A stretch of 64,000 bases of DNA from contig NZ_AP019373.1 in the NCBI RefSeq assembly GCF_004323595.1, forward strand, positions 1,054,001 to 1,118,000. The letters are read 5' to 3'. This document shows, one piece after another, positions 39,298-48,845 of the stretch; the first letter of the stretch is position 1, and every line of letters starts with the position of its first letter. This DNA comes from Sulfuricystis thermophila. Lineage in GTDB: Bacteria > Pseudomonadota > Gammaproteobacteria > Burkholderiales > Rhodocyclaceae. Below the pieces are notes generated by a model. It searched no databases. It saw nothing but the letters and a program-made list of their open reading frames with translations, and had not been told where the DNA came from. The translations under genes and the position numbers were made by a program.

Positions 39298-39858
39298 ATG
39301 AACAAGGCTTTCGTCAAGGAAACCGACCACGAAGACGAGGAGGACGATCTTCCCGGTCAGCCCTCCCTGCCGGCCGGCACCAAGAACTACATGACGCCGG
39401 CGGGCCATCGCGCGCTGCGCGAGGAGTTCGAGCGGCTCGTCAAGGTCGAGCGTCCACACCTCGTGCAGGTCGTCGCCTGGGCGGCATCGAACGGCGACCG
39501 CTCGGAAAACGGCGACTACATCTACGGCAAGAAGAAGCTCAGGGAGATGGACCGGCGCATCCGTTACCTGCAAAAGCGGCTCGACAATGCCGAAGTGGTC
39601 GATCCGGCGTTGCAGACCAATCTGGAGCAGGTGTTTTTCGGCGCCACGGTGACGGTCGGCTATCTCGATGCCGATGAGGCGACTCCGGTCACCTACCAGA
39701 TCGTCGGCGTCGACGAGGCCGATCCGGCCAACGGCAAGATCAGCTGGATCTCGCCCTTGGCGCGGGCGCTGATGAAGGCGCGCGAGGGCGACGTCGTCAA
39801 GTTTCAAAGCCCGATGGGGCTGCGCGAGATCGAAATTCTCGAGATCCGCTACGCTTGA
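39298..39858 (+). CDS. greB: transcription elongation factor GreB
   Basis: GreB rescues backtracked RNA polymerase by stimulating transcript cleavage. The 186-residue protein has the N-terminal coiled-coil (MTPAGHRALREEFERLVKVERP) with the acidic tip segment WAASNGDRSENGDYIYGKKKLREMDRR. It then has the FKBP-like C-terminal domain (VFFGATVTV, ISPLARALMKAREGD). An acidic N-terminal extension of about 30 residues is not in the Escherichia coli protein. The ATG at 39298 lies seven bases after a dispersed-repeat copy and lacks a clear ribosome binding site, so a start at an internal ATG (39391) is possible. Confidence 0.92.
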   Translation: MNKAFVKETDHEDEEDDLPGQPSLPAGTKNYMTPAGHRALREEFERLVKVERPHLVQVVAWAASNGDRSENGDYIYGKKKLREMDRRIRYLQKRLDNAEVVDPALQTNLEQVFFGATVTVGYLDADEATPVTYQIVGVDEADPANGKISWISPLARALMKAREGDVVKFQSPMGLREIEILEIRYA

Positions 39859-39882
39859 AAAAGCCTGGCTCGGCCTTCATTT
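39854..39882 (+). promoter_or_regulatory. candidate RpoH (heat-shock) promoter of htpG
   Basis: CTTGAAA (39854-39860) matches the sigma-32 -35 consensus exactly and overlaps the greB stop. After 14 bases, CTTCATTT (39875-39882) matches the -10 consensus CCCCATNT at five of seven informative positions. The spacing is in the normal sigma-32 range. htpG is a heat-shock gene in relatives. Confidence 0.6.
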
Positions 39883-39909
39883 GATTGTGGTCTTTTTGGA
39901 GGAACCACG

Positions 39910-41817
39910 ATGAGTACCGCGACAGCAGACAAGGAGACCCTGGGTTTTCAGGCCGAGGTGAAGCAGCTACTCCACCTGATGATCCATTCCCTCTACAGCA
40001 ACCGCGAGATCTTCCTGCGCGAGCTGATCTCGAACGCTGCGGACGCCTGTGACAAGCTGCGCTTCGAGGCGCTGCACAATGCCGCCCTGCTCGAAGGGGG
40101 CGGCGACTTCGAAATCCGCGTCGATTACGACCGGCAAGCGCGCACGATCACCGTCAGCGACAACGGCATCGGCATGAACCGTGACGAGGTGATCGCCAAT
40201 CTCGGCACCATCGCCAAGTCCGGCACGCGCGAATTCTTTGCCAGCCTCACCGGCGACCAGCAGAAGGACGCCCATCTGATTGGCCAGTTCGGCGTCGGCT
40301 TCTACTCCTCGTTCATCGTCGCCGACAAGGTGACGGTGAGGACGCGCCGGGCCGGCGAGAAGCCCGATCAGGGCGTCGAATGGGTCTCCGACGGCGGCGG
40401 CGAGTTCGCCGTGAGCATGATCAAGCGGCCCGCGCGCGGCACCGAGATCACGCTGCATCTGCGCGAGGGGCAGGACGATCTGCTTTCCGCCTGGAAGTTG
40501 AAATCGATCATCCACAAGTATTCCGACCACATCGTGCAGCCGATCAAGATGCGGAAGGAAGAGTGGAAGGATGGCAAAGAAGTCAAACTCGACGAGTGGG
40601 AGACGGTGAATCAGGCCTCCGCGCTGTGGGCCAAGCCGAAGAACGAGATCTCGGAAGACGATTACAAGGCTTTCTACAAGCACGTCGCCCATGATTACGA
40701 CGATCCGCTCGCTTGGGTGCATGCCAAGGTCGAAGGCAAGCAGGAATACACGCAGCTCCTTTACATTCCATCGCATGCGCCGTTCGATCTGTGGGACCGC
40801 CACGCGCGGCATGGCATCAAGCTCTATGTGCGGCGCGTGTTCATCATGGACGATGCCGAGCAGCTGATGCCGCTGTATCTGCGCTTCGTGCGCGGCGTGG
40901 TCGATTCGGCCGATCTGCCCCTGAACGTCTCGCGCGAGATCCTGCAGGAATCGAAGGACATCGAGACGATCCGCAAAGGCTGCACCGCGAAGGTGTTGGG
41001 CCTCTTGGCCGATCTCGCCGAGAACGACAAGGAGAAATACGCCAAATTCTGGAGCGAGTTCGGCAAGGTGCTGAAAGAGGGTGTCGGTGAGGATTTCGCC
41101 AACAAGGAGAAGATCGCGAAACTCCTGCGCTTCGCCTCGACGCACACCGATACTGCCGATGAGACGGTATCGCTGGCCGACTACGTGGCGCGCATGAAGG
41201 ACGGTCAGGAGAAGATCTACTATGTGACGGCCGAGAGCTTCAATGCGGCGAAGAACAGCCCGCATCTGGAAATCTTCCGCAAGAAAGGCATCGAGGTGCT
41301 GCTGCTCTCCGACCGTGTCGATGAATGGGTGGTCTCGCATCTGACCGAATTCGACGGCAAACCGCTCGTCTCGGTGGCCAAGGGTGGTCTCGACCTCGGC
41401 AAGCTCGAGGACGAAGCCGAGAAGCAGGAGCACGAGAAGGAAGCTGGCGATTTCAAGGAGCTGACCGACAAGATCGCCAAGTCGCTGGGCGAGCGTGTCA
41501 AGGAGGTGCGTGTGACACATCGGCTCACCGACAGCCCGGCCTGTCTGGTGGCGGACGAACACGACCTGTCGGGCAATCTTGCGCGCATCCTGAAAGCCGC
41601 CGGCCAGAAGGCGCCGACCGGCAAGCCGATCCTCGAGATCAACCCCAAGCACCCGGTCGTGCTGCGCCTCAAAACCGAGGAGCAGAAATTCGACGACTGG
41701 GCGGCCGTGCTGTTCGATCAGGCGCTCCTGGCCGAAGGCGGCCAGCTCGATGATCCGGCGACTTTCGTCAGGCGCATCAACGACCTGATGCTGTCGATGA
41801 GCCTTGCCAGTAAGTGA
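39910..41817 (+). CDS. htpG: Hsp90 family molecular chaperone HtpG
   Basis: The 635-residue ATP-dependent chaperone shows the Hsp90 N-terminal GHKL domain ([45 protein letters not shown]). The middle domain has FDLW and [26 protein letters not shown]-type text, and the C-terminal dimerisation domain follows. A GGAGGA ribosome binding site lies six bases before the ATG in the loop of a 5-bp GTGGT/ACCAC hairpin. Its stop overlaps the GTG start of the next gene as GTGA. Confidence 0.97.
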   Translation: MSTATADKETLGFQAEVKQLLHLMIHSLYSNREIFLRELISNAADACDKLRFEALHNAALLEGGGDFEIRVDYDRQARTITVSDNGIGMNRDEVIANLGTIAKSGTREFFASLTGDQQKDAHLIGQFGVGFYSSFIVADKVTVRTRRAGEKPDQGVEWVSDGGGEFAVSMIKRPARGTEITLHLREGQDDLLSAWKLKSIIHKYSDHIVQPIKMRKEEWKDGKEVKLDEWETVNQASALWAKPKNEISEDDYKAFYKHVAHDYDDPLAWVHAKVEGKQEYTQLLYIPSHAPFDLWDRHARHGIKLYVRRVFIMDDAEQLMPLYLRFVRGVVDSADLPLNVSREILQESKDIETIRKGCTAKVLGLLADLAENDKEKYAKFWSEFGKVLKEGVGEDFANKEKIAKLLRFASTHTDTADETVSLADYVARMKDGQEKIYYVTAESFNAAKNSPHLEIFRKKGIEVLLLSDRVDEWVVSHLTEFDGKPLVSVAKGGLDLGKLEDEAEKQEHEKEAGDFKELTDKIAKSLGERVKEVRVTHRLTDSPACLVADEHDLSGNLARILKAAGQKAPTGKPILEINPKHPVVLRLKTEEQKFDDWAAVLFDQALLAEGGQLDDPATFVRRINDLMLSMSLASK

Positions 41818-42380
41818 CGATCTTGCGGGGGCTGCCCCCGATCTGTGACGAACGAGCCGAGGTGTTGATCCTCGGCTCGTTTCCTTCCGCAGCCTCGCTG
41901 GCCGCGCAGCAGTATTACGCCCACCGCCAGAACCAGTTCTGGAAAATCCTCGGCGCAGTGCTCGATCTGCCGCTCTTGACGATGGACTATGCCGCAAAGC
42001 AGGCGGCGGTCAAGGAGGCCGGCATCGCCATCTGGGACGTCTATGCCTCGTGCGAGCGTGTCGGTAGTCTCGATGCCGCGATCAAAAACGGCGTTGCCAA
42101 CGATTTCGACCATCTCGTCGCGACGGCGCCGCGGCTGCGGCGCGTCTGTTTCAACGGTCGCACGGCGGGGCGCTTCGCGCCGCAACTCGCGGCGCTCGGG
42201 CTAACAGCGCTGATCCTTCCCTCCACCAGTCCGGCCAATGCGAGCTGGAGTTATGCCGAAAAGCTCGAAGCCTGGCGTCGCGCCATCGAGGACGGTATAG
42301 TCGCGTTTCATGAACAGCGCCGCCGCCAACGGGGAACACCGCCTCACTCTGCAGGAAGTCATCGACGCCTTGATCGATGA
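41814..42380 (+). CDS. DNA-deoxyinosine (hypoxanthine) glycosylase, uracil-DNA glycosylase superfamily
   Basis: The 188-residue protein has the superfamily layout with motif [10 protein letters not shown], then [32 protein letters not shown] and the C-terminal motif [12 protein letters not shown]. This combination marks the family 6 hypoxanthine-DNA glycosylases, which remove deaminated adenine. Assignment is from motif memory. The GTG start overlaps the htpG stop. The last 71 bases overlap the gspE start in another frame, and the final 25 residues ([20 protein letters not shown]) are unlike the family core, so the end may be a run-on extension. Confidence 0.8.
   Translation: MTILRGLPPICDERAEVLILGSFPSAASLAAQQYYAHRQNQFWKILGAVLDLPLLTMDYAAKQAAVKEAGIAIWDVYASCERVGSLDAAIKNGVANDFDHLVATAPRLRRVCFNGRTAGRFAPQLAALGLTALILPSTSPANASWSYAEKLEAWRRAIEDGIVAFHEQRRRQRGTPPHSAGSHRRLDR
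42296..42301 (+). promoter_or_regulatory. candidate -10 element before the GspE-type ATPase
   Basis: TATAGT matches five of six consensus positions and ends eight bases before the ATG at 42310. No ribosome binding site is visible in that gap. A -35 hexamer is not obvious. Confidence 0.3.
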
Positions 42381-44112
42381 TGGCAAGGTGCCGCGTGAGG
42401 AGGCCGAGCGTTTCCGCCGTGAGCGCCGTTTCTATCGCGGTTCGACTCATCCGCTCACGGTGATCGCCGAACAGCGCTGGAAGTCGCCTAAGCCGCCCTA
42501 TCGCCTGCTCGATCTCGAGACACTGACCGAATGGCTTGCCGGCTGGGTCGGCCTGCCGTATTACCACATCGATCCGCTGAAGGTGAATCTCGCCGCGGTC
42601 ACCGATGTGATGAGTTCCGCCTACGCGAGCCGCTTTCGCATCCTGCCGGTCGAGGTGCGCGCGAACGAGGTGGTGATCGCCACCGCCGAACCATTCATTC
42701 GCAGTTGGGAGGCGGAGCTCGAGCCGATCCTGAAAAAAGACATCCGGCTGGTGGTCGCCAACCCGCAAGACATCGAGCGCTACCAGGTCGAGTTCTACAA
42801 CCTGGCGAAGTCGGTGAAGGGCGCGCTCGCACGCGGCGACGTGGCGCGCACCGGCATTTCCAATTTCGAGCAGCTCGTCGAGTTGGGGCGCGGCAAGACC
42901 ACGCTCGATGCCAATGACCAGCACATCGTGCTGATCGTCGACTGGCTGTGGCAATACGCCTTCGAACAGCGCGCTTCCGACATCCACATCGAGCCACGGC
43001 GGGAAATGGGCATCGTGCGTTTCCGCATCGACGGCGTGCTGCATCAGGTCTATCAGATCCCGATGCCGGTGCTGAATGCGATGACCAGCCGTATCAAGAT
43101 TCTCGGCAGGATGGACGTGGTCGAAAAGCGCCGCCCGCAGGATGGCCGCATCAAGACGCGCTCGCCCGACGGCGAGGAAATCGAGCTCAGATTATCGACG
43201 CTGCCGACCGCGTTCGGCGAGAAGCTGGTGATGCGCATCTTCGACCCCGAGGTGCTGGTGCGCGACCTCGCCGATTTGGGTTTTTCCAGCGAGGATGCCG
43301 CGCGCTGGCGGGAGATGACCGCCAAACCCAACGGCATCATCCTCGTCACCGGTCCGACCGGCTCGGGCAAGACGACGACGCTGTATTCGACGCTCAAGCA
43401 GCTGGCGACACCGGAAGTCAATGTCTGCACGCTGGAAGACCCGATCGAGATGATCGAGCCGGCCTTCAACCAGGTGCAGGTGCAACCCGAGCTCGGCGTC
43501 ACCTTCGCCGCCGGCATCCGCGCGCTGATGCGTCAGGACCCGGACATCATCATGGTGGGTGAGATCCGCGACCTCGAGACCGCCGACATGGCCGTGCAGG
43601 CGGCGCTCACCGGGCATTTGGTGCTGTCGACGCTGCACACCAATGATGCGCCGACGGCCATTACGCGTCTGCTCGATCTCGGTGTGCCGCCCTATCTGCT
43701 GCAATCGACGGTGATCGGCGTGATGGCGCAGCGCCTGGTGCGCACGCTCTGCCCGCACTGCAAGCGCGCCGCAGCGCTCGACAAGGATGACGAAGTTCTC
43801 TGGCAGGGGCTGGTCTCCCCGTGGAAAGCGAAGCAGCCGGCCCAGCTCCATCAACCGGTCGGCTGTCTCGAATGCCGCATGACCGGTTATCTCGGCCGCA
43901 TCGGCCTCTACGAGATCATGCCGATGAGCCAGGAGATCAAGGGGCTGATCGGCAGCCATACCGATCTCGCCGCCTTGCGCGAACGCGCGATCAAGGCGGG
44001 CATGCAGCCATTGCGGATCGCCGGCGCGCGCAAGGTGGCGGCGGGTCTCACGACGATCGCCGAAGTGCTGAAGGTGGCGCCACCGCTGCAGGATCAGCTA
44101 CCGGCGCAGTGA
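42310..44112 (+). CDS. GspE/PulE family secretion or type IV pilus ATPase
   Basis: The 600-residue hexameric ATPase has an N-terminal GspE-II domain (about residues 10-165) and a catalytic core. Walker A is GPTGSGKTT (about residue 347), the Asp box is LEDPIE, Walker B is QDPDIIMVGEIRDLETA and the His box is GHLVLSTLHTND. A CPHC...CLEC zinc module (from about residue 481) is typical of type II secretion ATPases. No other secretion or pilin gene lies beside it. An additional 60-residue N-terminal stretch fits MshE/GspE-like proteins. Which machine it drives cannot be said from this window. Confidence 0.92.
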   Translation: MNSAAANGEHRLTLQEVIDALIDDGKVPREEAERFRRERRFYRGSTHPLTVIAEQRWKSPKPPYRLLDLETLTEWLAGWVGLPYYHIDPLKVNLAAVTDVMSSAYASRFRILPVEVRANEVVIATAEPFIRSWEAELEPILKKDIRLVVANPQDIERYQVEFYNLAKSVKGALARGDVARTGISNFEQLVELGRGKTTLDANDQHIVLIVDWLWQYAFEQRASDIHIEPRREMGIVRFRIDGVLHQVYQIPMPVLNAMTSRIKILGRMDVVEKRRPQDGRIKTRSPDGEEIELRLSTLPTAFGEKLVMRIFDPEVLVRDLADLGFSSEDAARWREMTAKPNGIILVTGPTGSGKTTTLYSTLKQLATPEVNVCTLEDPIEMIEPAFNQVQVQPELGVTFAAGIRALMRQDPDIIMVGEIRDLETADMAVQAALTGHLVLSTLHTNDAPTAITRLLDLGVPPYLLQSTVIGVMAQRLVRTLCPHCKRAAALDKDDEVLWQGLVSPWKAKQPAQLHQPVGCLECRMTGYLGRIGLYEIMPMSQEIKGLIGSHTDLAALRERAIKAGMQPLRIAGARKVAAGLTTIAEVLKVAPPLQDQLPAQ

Positions 44113-44113
44113 T

Positions 44114-44542
44114 TTACCCTGCCTTGCGGCGGATGCAGTCGAGATAGGCTGCGCCGTCGGGCGGCCGACGCTCCCGCTGCGCGCGCCAAATCGTCTCGCC
44201 GAGACAATCGAGGATGTCATGCAGTGCGTCGTGCGCATTGCCGTGGCGCGAGCGCCGACTTTCGAACAGCGCGCGGATGCCCGGTGGCTGGTCGATGGAC
44301 AATTGTTCGGCGATCGCCAGATGCAAAGAGAGATGCAGGAAAGGATTCATCGCGCCGTCTTCGGGTGTCCACTCGCGTGTCAGCGCGTCGGGCGCCGTGA
44401 GCAGCGCATGGTATTCCGGGTGCATGGCGACGATGTCGGCGGCGATCGTTTCCAGCGCCGAGGCGGGAATGCCCTCGCAGCGCTTGCGCCAGGCATCGAT
44501 GAGGAATTGCCTTGCCTGGTCACGCGTGGGGTTGAAGAGCAT
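44114..44542 (-). CDS. DUF1841 family protein
   Basis: The 142-residue protein starts MLFNPTRDQARQFLIDAW and contains HPEYHALL, NPFLHLSLHLAIAEQLSIDQPPGI and HDALHDILDCLGETIWRAQR, the conserved blocks of the DUF1841 family. Function is unknown. A frame open to 44569 would add nine residues. It overlaps nth by 23 bases in the same orientation, an arrangement seen in many betaproteobacteria. A degenerate dispersed-repeat copy lies inside. Confidence 0.9.
   Translation of the reverse strand: MLFNPTRDQARQFLIDAWRKRCEGIPASALETIAADIVAMHPEYHALLTAPDALTREWTPEDGAMNPFLHLSLHLAIAEQLSIDQPPGIRALFESRRSRHGNAHDALHDILDCLGETIWRAQRERRPPDGAAYLDCIRRKAG
44238..44262 (-). repeat. dispersed 25-bp repeat, degenerate copy 12
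   Basis: About 21 of 25 positions match the minus-strand consensus; the spacer is GCCA, not all purine. It lies inside the DUF1841 gene. This is the weakest copy. Confidence 0.5.
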
Positions 44543-45167
44543 TTTTTTCCCGGTAATCGCACAGATCACGGATCACGCAGCGCCAGCATTCGGGCTTGCG
44601 CGCCTTGCAGACATAGCGGCCGTGCAGGATCAGCCAGTGGTGCGCGTGCTGGCGATATTCGGCCGGCACGACTTTGAGCAGCTTCTTCTCCACGGCGGCG
44701 ACATCCTTGCCTGGCGCGAGGCCGGTACGGTTGGCGACGCGGAAGATGTGGGTATCGACGGCGATGGTCGGTTCATGGAAGACGACGTTGAGCACGACAT
44801 TGGCCGTCTTGCGGCCGACGCCGGGCAGCGCTTCGAGTGCAGCCCGGTCATGCGGCACTTCGCCGCCATGCCGTTCGAGAATCAGTCGCGTGGCGGCAAT
44901 GATATTTTTTGCCTTGGTGCGGTAAAGGCCGATGGTCTTGATGTAGTCGGCGAGCCTTTCCTCGCCGAGGGCGAGGAGCGCCTGTGGTGTCGGGGCGTCA
45001 CGGAACAAGGCGCGCGTGGCGAGATTGACGCTCTTGTCGGTGGCCTGGGCCGAGAGGATCACCGCAACCAAGAGCTGGAACGGCGTGGCGTATTCGAGCT
45101 CGGTTTTCGGTTCTGGATCGAGCGCCGCGAGGCGACGGAACAATTCAGTGCGCTGCACTGGCTTCAT
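44520..45167 (-). CDS. nth: endonuclease III
   Basis: The DNA glycosylase/AP lyase removes oxidised pyrimidines. The 215-residue protein has the HhH motif LPGVGRKTANVVLN with the catalytic Lys, the catalytic Asp in VDTHIFRVANR, and the Fe-S loop C-x6-C-x2-C-x5-C (CKARKPECWRCVIRDLC). The ATG at 45167 is chosen; a TTG at 45179 would overlap the previous gene stop. nth next to rnf genes is a frequent arrangement in proteobacteria. Confidence 0.96.
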   Translation of the reverse strand: MKPVQRTELFRRLAALDPEPKTELEYATPFQLLVAVILSAQATDKSVNLATRALFRDAPTPQALLALGEERLADYIKTIGLYRTKAKNIIAATRLILERHGGEVPHDRAALEALPGVGRKTANVVLNVVFHEPTIAVDTHIFRVANRTGLAPGKDVAAVEKKLLKVVPAEYRQHAHHWLILHGRYVCKARKPECWRCVIRDLCDYREKNALQPHA

Positions 45168-45175
45168 GCGCCAGG

Positions 45176-46318
45176 TCAAAAGCCGATGCGAGGCCCCGAG
45201 TTAGCCATCCTGCGCCGTAGCCAGAGCGACATCAACAGGGCACCCAATGCTCCTCCAGCAATGACTGCAATGACCAGTTCGACGAGTGCGGATTGTGACA
45301 AGGCTTCCTGTGCCTGACGCAGCCGCTCCTTTTCCATCTCGAGCCCGCGCATGCGATCTTCCATGAGCTGTAACCGTTCCTGCAGCCCTTTGTACGCCAA
45401 CTCCGCCTGGGCGAGCCGGGCGGTCAATTCCTCCTGAGCCGCGAACGAGCTTTCGGCCTTGCCGGCGAGTTCGGCCTCCTGTGCCGTGGCCGCCTGGGGC
45501 TTTTCCCCCGCCCCCGAAGCGATCACCAACCGATCGGATTGTGGCGCGGCTGGGGCTGGTGGGGCGGCAGGGGGGGGTGCGGGCACGGCTGCCTGATTTT
45601 TGGCGGGCGGGCTTGTTTGCGGCAAGGTGGCTTTCTTTTTGCTGTTGGCCGGGCGATAAGGTCCGGTGCGGCGCTTCGGCAGATTTTCCGGGTAATTGAG
45701 GGAGGACGGATCGACGGGCAAGACTTCGTCGTCCGCGAGCGCGAGATCGGGATTTGCGCTTTTCATCAGACGCTTGAACTTCGCTCGCGCCTTGGGCTGT
45801 AACGGATAGCGCTGGCGGGCGAGTTGGTCGAGCGTCAGACCGTGGGGTAGGGAAGCGCTTTTTACGGTATCCGTGCGCGGCGGGCTGGTGATCGGTGACG
45901 ATGAGGTCACGGGTAGCGCAACCGTTGCTGGCAGGAGTTCTCGTGGCGGGCTGGCCAGTAGCGTGTATCGTCGTTCGATTTGTGTGCCACAGCTCGTTCT
46001 CAGCCGGAACTCGACGACCGGTTCACGTATCGTGCCACCCATGACGACGAGATAGGTCTTGCCATCGGCCGATTTCCGCAGATCGAGGCGGGCGCGCCGC
46101 GGAAAGAAACTGCTGTCGCCTTCCTCGCCGAGGGGTTTGATTTCGAAGCATTCCAGGCTGTCGCGTTCCGGATTGATGAGCTCGATTTCGACGGACAGGG
46201 GCGTACCGATTACTGCTTCGCCCTGAGCGGCGCCGAATCCGGTAGCCTGGCTCGACATTGGCAGCAGTACGCCGGCTACGAACAGAGCAAAAGTCGTGAA
46301 AGTCGTTTTGACGCGCAA
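45176..46318 (-). CDS. FimV-like envelope protein with C-terminal membrane anchor
   Basis: The product has a signal-like segment (TFTTFALFVAGVLLPMSSQA) and then a FimV N-terminal domain (GFGAAQGEAVIGTPLSVEIEL). A LysM-like or FimV linker (HGLTLDQLARQRYP) and a proline/alanine-rich region follow. Next come a coiled coil (about residues 290-350, ELTARLAQAELAYKGLQERL) and a final membrane helix (ALVELVIAVIAGGALGALLM). FimV proteins bind peptidoglycan and organise polar complexes. The TTG at 46318 is favoured as start because it gives a normal signal peptide; the ATG at 46366 adds 16 residues. It lies between rnfE and nth. Confidence 0.8.
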   Translation of the reverse strand: MRVKTTFTTFALFVAGVLLPMSSQATGFGAAQGEAVIGTPLSVEIELINPERDSLECFEIKPLGEEGDSSFFPRRARLDLRKSADGKTYLVVMGGTIREPVVEFRLRTSCGTQIERRYTLLASPPRELLPATVALPVTSSSPITSPPRTDTVKSASLPHGLTLDQLARQRYPLQPKARAKFKRLMKSANPDLALADDEVLPVDPSSLNYPENLPKRRTGPYRPANSKKKATLPQTSPPAKNQAAVPAPPPAAPPAPAAPQSDRLVIASGAGEKPQAATAQEAELAGKAESSFAAQEELTARLAQAELAYKGLQERLQLMEDRMRGLEMEKERLRQAQEALSQSALVELVIAVIAGGALGALLMSLWLRRRMANSGPRIGF

Positions 46319-46441
46319 AGACAGTCCATTGCGGAATGGGCAGTGTGGGAGACCGGGGGGTGGCATGTTCGTCCTCGGTATTCGAAGGTCAGATCAATCT
46401 AGCATAAATACGCTGCTTTGCTGCCATTCGATGGTATCGAG

Positions 46442-47122
46442 TCATGGTGCTGTTTGCAGGATTTGCTGGGCGCGCAGCCTTGCCTTCGCGCGTTCGTTGG
46501 CGCGATGGTCGAGCCAGTTGCGCGCGGCGATCATCAAACCCAGCACGAAGAAGGCGCCTGGCGGCAGGATGGCGATCAGGAAGCCGGGGTAGTCCTCTGG
46601 AAGTATTTGCAGGGCATGGGCGCCCGGAATGATCATTTCGATGCCGGAGAGCAGCGTGCCCTGACCGACGAATTCGCGGATCGCGCCCAAGAGGCCGATG
46701 ACCCAGACGAACCCCACCCCCATCACCGCGCCATCGAGGGCGGCCAGACCCGCGGAATTTTTCGCGGCGAATGCCTCGACGCGCGCCAGCACGATGCAGT
46801 TGGTGACGATCAGCGGGATGAAGATGCCGAGTACCAGATAGAGATCATGCAGATAGGCGTTGAACAGCAGATCCACCACCGTCACCAGCGAAGCGATGAC
46901 GAGAATGAACACCGGGATGCGGATCTCATAGGGAATGAAACCACGCAGCATGGCAACGGCGAAGTTCGCTAGCCCCATGACGAGGATCGTCGCCAGGCCG
47001 AGGCTGACTGCATTCACCATCGAGCTACTGACGGCGAGCAGCGGGCACAGTCCCAGCAGCTGCGCCAGGATGGCGTTCTGCTTCCATAGACCGTTGTGGG
47101 TGATCTCGCGATAGACGCTCAT
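46442..47122 (-). CDS. rnfE: Rnf electron transport complex subunit E
   Basis: The 226-residue membrane protein has six helices and the conserved RnfE/NqrD sequences (GLWKQNAILAQLLGLCPLLAVSSS and IPLIVTNCIVLARVEAFAAKN). RnfE and RnfA form the membrane Fe-S pair of the complex. Its ATG overlaps the rnfG stop. It is the last rnf gene here; the frame ends with an extended basic tail. Confidence 0.95.
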   Translation of the reverse strand: MSVYREITHNGLWKQNAILAQLLGLCPLLAVSSSMVNAVSLGLATILVMGLANFAVAMLRGFIPYEIRIPVFILVIASLVTVVDLLFNAYLHDLYLVLGIFIPLIVTNCIVLARVEAFAAKNSAGLAALDGAVMGVGFVWVIGLLGAIREFVGQGTLLSGIEMIIPGAHALQILPEDYPGFLIAILPPGAFFVLGLMIAARNWLDHRANERAKARLRAQQILQTAP

Positions 47123-47832
47123 GGTCCATTCTCCTGGTAAGTCGAGCCGGCAGGCAGGGTGTAGAGCCGCTCGCCATGCGCCAGCGCCCAGGCGAGTGCC
47201 CGTGCCGTGGCATGGGTGACGGCGCGCGCCGAAATCGTCGCGCCAGCGCGCTGGTCGAACACGCCACCATCCTTCTTGACACGCCATTTGGCCGCCGGCG
47301 GGTCCGTAAGACTGCGGCCGGCGAATTGGCTGATCCATGGCTGAGCCTTGTTCTTGTCTTTCTTCGGGTCGATGTAGTCACCAAGTCCTGGTGTTTCCTT
47401 ATGTTGTGTCACTCGCACCGCGGCGAGCCGTCCATCCGCGCGCACGGCGAGGATCAGGCCGATGCGCCCGGAATAGCCATCCAAGGCGGCGGCTTCGAAC
47501 ACCAGAGCCGCCGGCTCGCCCTGTTTGCGCGCGCGGTAGAGTCGGGTGACTTCGGTCGTGCCCAGTTCGGCGATCGGGGGTAGTTCTAGGGCATCGGCAA
47601 GTAAATCGTTGTCGTAGTCTTCCGGCGGCAGGACTTCGGCGATCAGCCGGCGTTTGGCGTCGGCCGCGGTGGCCTGCAGGACCGGCTGGGTGAGCTGGTA
47701 GACGCCGGCCATCAGGGTGGTGAACACCACCGTGAAGGCGAGCATGATCGCCGCCGTGCGCAACGCGATACGCGGAGCGCTGGCGGGCGGGGGGGCTGAC
47801 GGCGCGGTAGCAGGGGCAGCGGTTTCGTTCAT
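47119..47832 (-). CDS. rnfG: Rnf electron transport complex subunit G
   Basis: The 237-residue protein has an alanine/proline-rich N-terminal tail, one membrane anchor (TAAIMLAFTVVFTTLMAGV) and a periplasmic flavin domain. The FMN-attachment motif appears as AGATISARAVT, with the acceptor threonine in GAT; the usual preceding serine is an alanine. Substrate-domain text QHKETPGLGDYID is conserved. The start overlaps the rnfD stop as ATGA. Confidence 0.94.
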   Translation of the reverse strand: MNETAAPATAPSAPPPASAPRIALRTAAIMLAFTVVFTTLMAGVYQLTQPVLQATAADAKRRLIAEVLPPEDYDNDLLADALELPPIAELGTTEVTRLYRARKQGEPAALVFEAAALDGYSGRIGLILAVRADGRLAAVRVTQHKETPGLGDYIDPKKDKNKAQPWISQFAGRSLTDPPAAKWRVKKDGGVFDQRAGATISARAVTHATARALAWALAHGERLYTLPAGSTYQENGP

Positions 47833-48845
47833 CTGTCTGACTTCCTGCGGTGGCCGAAGACTTTTGGCTGGGTGAGCATGTCGATCAGCGGGACGAACAG
47901 GTTCATCAGGACGATGGCAAAAGCCATCCCGTCGGGATAGGCGCCGAAGCTGCGGATGATCCAGGTCAGCAGTGCGGCGCCGGCGGCGAAGATGATCTTG
48001 CCGAGCGGTGTGGTGCTGCCGGAGACCGGGTCGGTGGCGATGAAGAAGGCGCCGAGCATCGCGCCGCCGGTGAACAGGTGGAAATTGGCACCGACGAAGC
48101 GGTCCGGATTGGCGATGTTGAAAGCCGTGGCGACCAGAGCGAGGGTCACGGCGAAGGCGACCGGCACGTGCCAGGTGATGATGCGCTGCTGCAGCAGCCA
48201 CAGACCGCCGATCAGGTAACCGGCGGCCACCCATTCCCAACCGCGGCCGCCGATGTTGCCGAAGGTGGCATGAGAACCGAGGATGCCGGCGATGGTGGCG
48301 CGCTGTTCGGGATCGCGCAGGATGGTGCGCAGGGCATCGAGCGGTGTGGCCATCACGATCGCATCGAGCTGGCGGTCACTGGCGAAGATTGCCCGTAGCA
48401 TCGGCTCGAAGGTGTTCATTTCGGCGCGTGGCCATTGCGACATCAGCTGCGGATAGGCGACGATCATCGCGCAGAAGGCGACCATCGCCGGATTGAAGGG
48501 ATTCTGGCCGAGACCGCCATAGAGATGTTTGGTGACGACGATGGCGATCAGCACGCCGGTGACCGTCAGCCACCATGGCACGATCGGCGGAAAGGTCAAC
48601 GCCACCAGCCAGGCGGTGACCAGTGCGCTGCCGTCGGTGACGAACAGCAACACTGGCTTGCCGCGCAGCTTGAGCATCAGCGCTTCGGCGGTCAGCGCGG
48701 TCAGCGAGGCCAGCAGAATCTGCACCAGGATTGCCGGGCCAAAAAACCAGACGTAGGCGACGATGCCCGGGATGAGCGCGGCGAGCACCTTGAGCATCAC
48801 GATGCGCACGCTGACCGGTTGGGCGATGTGGGGGGCGTAGGCCAT
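47829..48845 (-). CDS. rnfD: Rnf electron transport complex subunit D
   Basis: The 338-residue integral membrane protein has about nine helices and the covalent FMN motif in DPVSGSTTPLGK. GQNPFNPAMVAFC and FTGGAMLGAFFIATDPVS are conserved RnfD/NqrB text. Its start overlaps the rnfC stop. Upstream residues in the open frame belong to antisense of rnfC and are not part of it. Confidence 0.95.
   Translation of the reverse strand: MAYAPHIAQPVSVRIVMLKVLAALIPGIVAYVWFFGPAILVQILLASLTALTAEALMLKLRGKPVLLFVTDGSALVTAWLVALTFPPIVPWWLTVTGVLIAIVVTKHLYGGLGQNPFNPAMVAFCAMIVAYPQLMSQWPRAEMNTFEPMLRAIFASDRQLDAIVMATPLDALRTILRDPEQRATIAGILGSHATFGNIGGRGWEWVAAGYLIGGLWLLQQRIITWHVPVAFAVTLALVATAFNIANPDRFVGANFHLFTGGAMLGAFFIATDPVSGSTTPLGKIIFAAGAALLTWIIRSFGAYPDGMAFAIVLMNLFVPLIDMLTQPKVFGHRRKSDR

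Noticed and set aside
39887-39908. RNA thermometer at the htpG ribosome binding site
   Set aside because: The hairpin stem is only 5 bp and leaves GGAGGA in the loop, so it would not mask the site.
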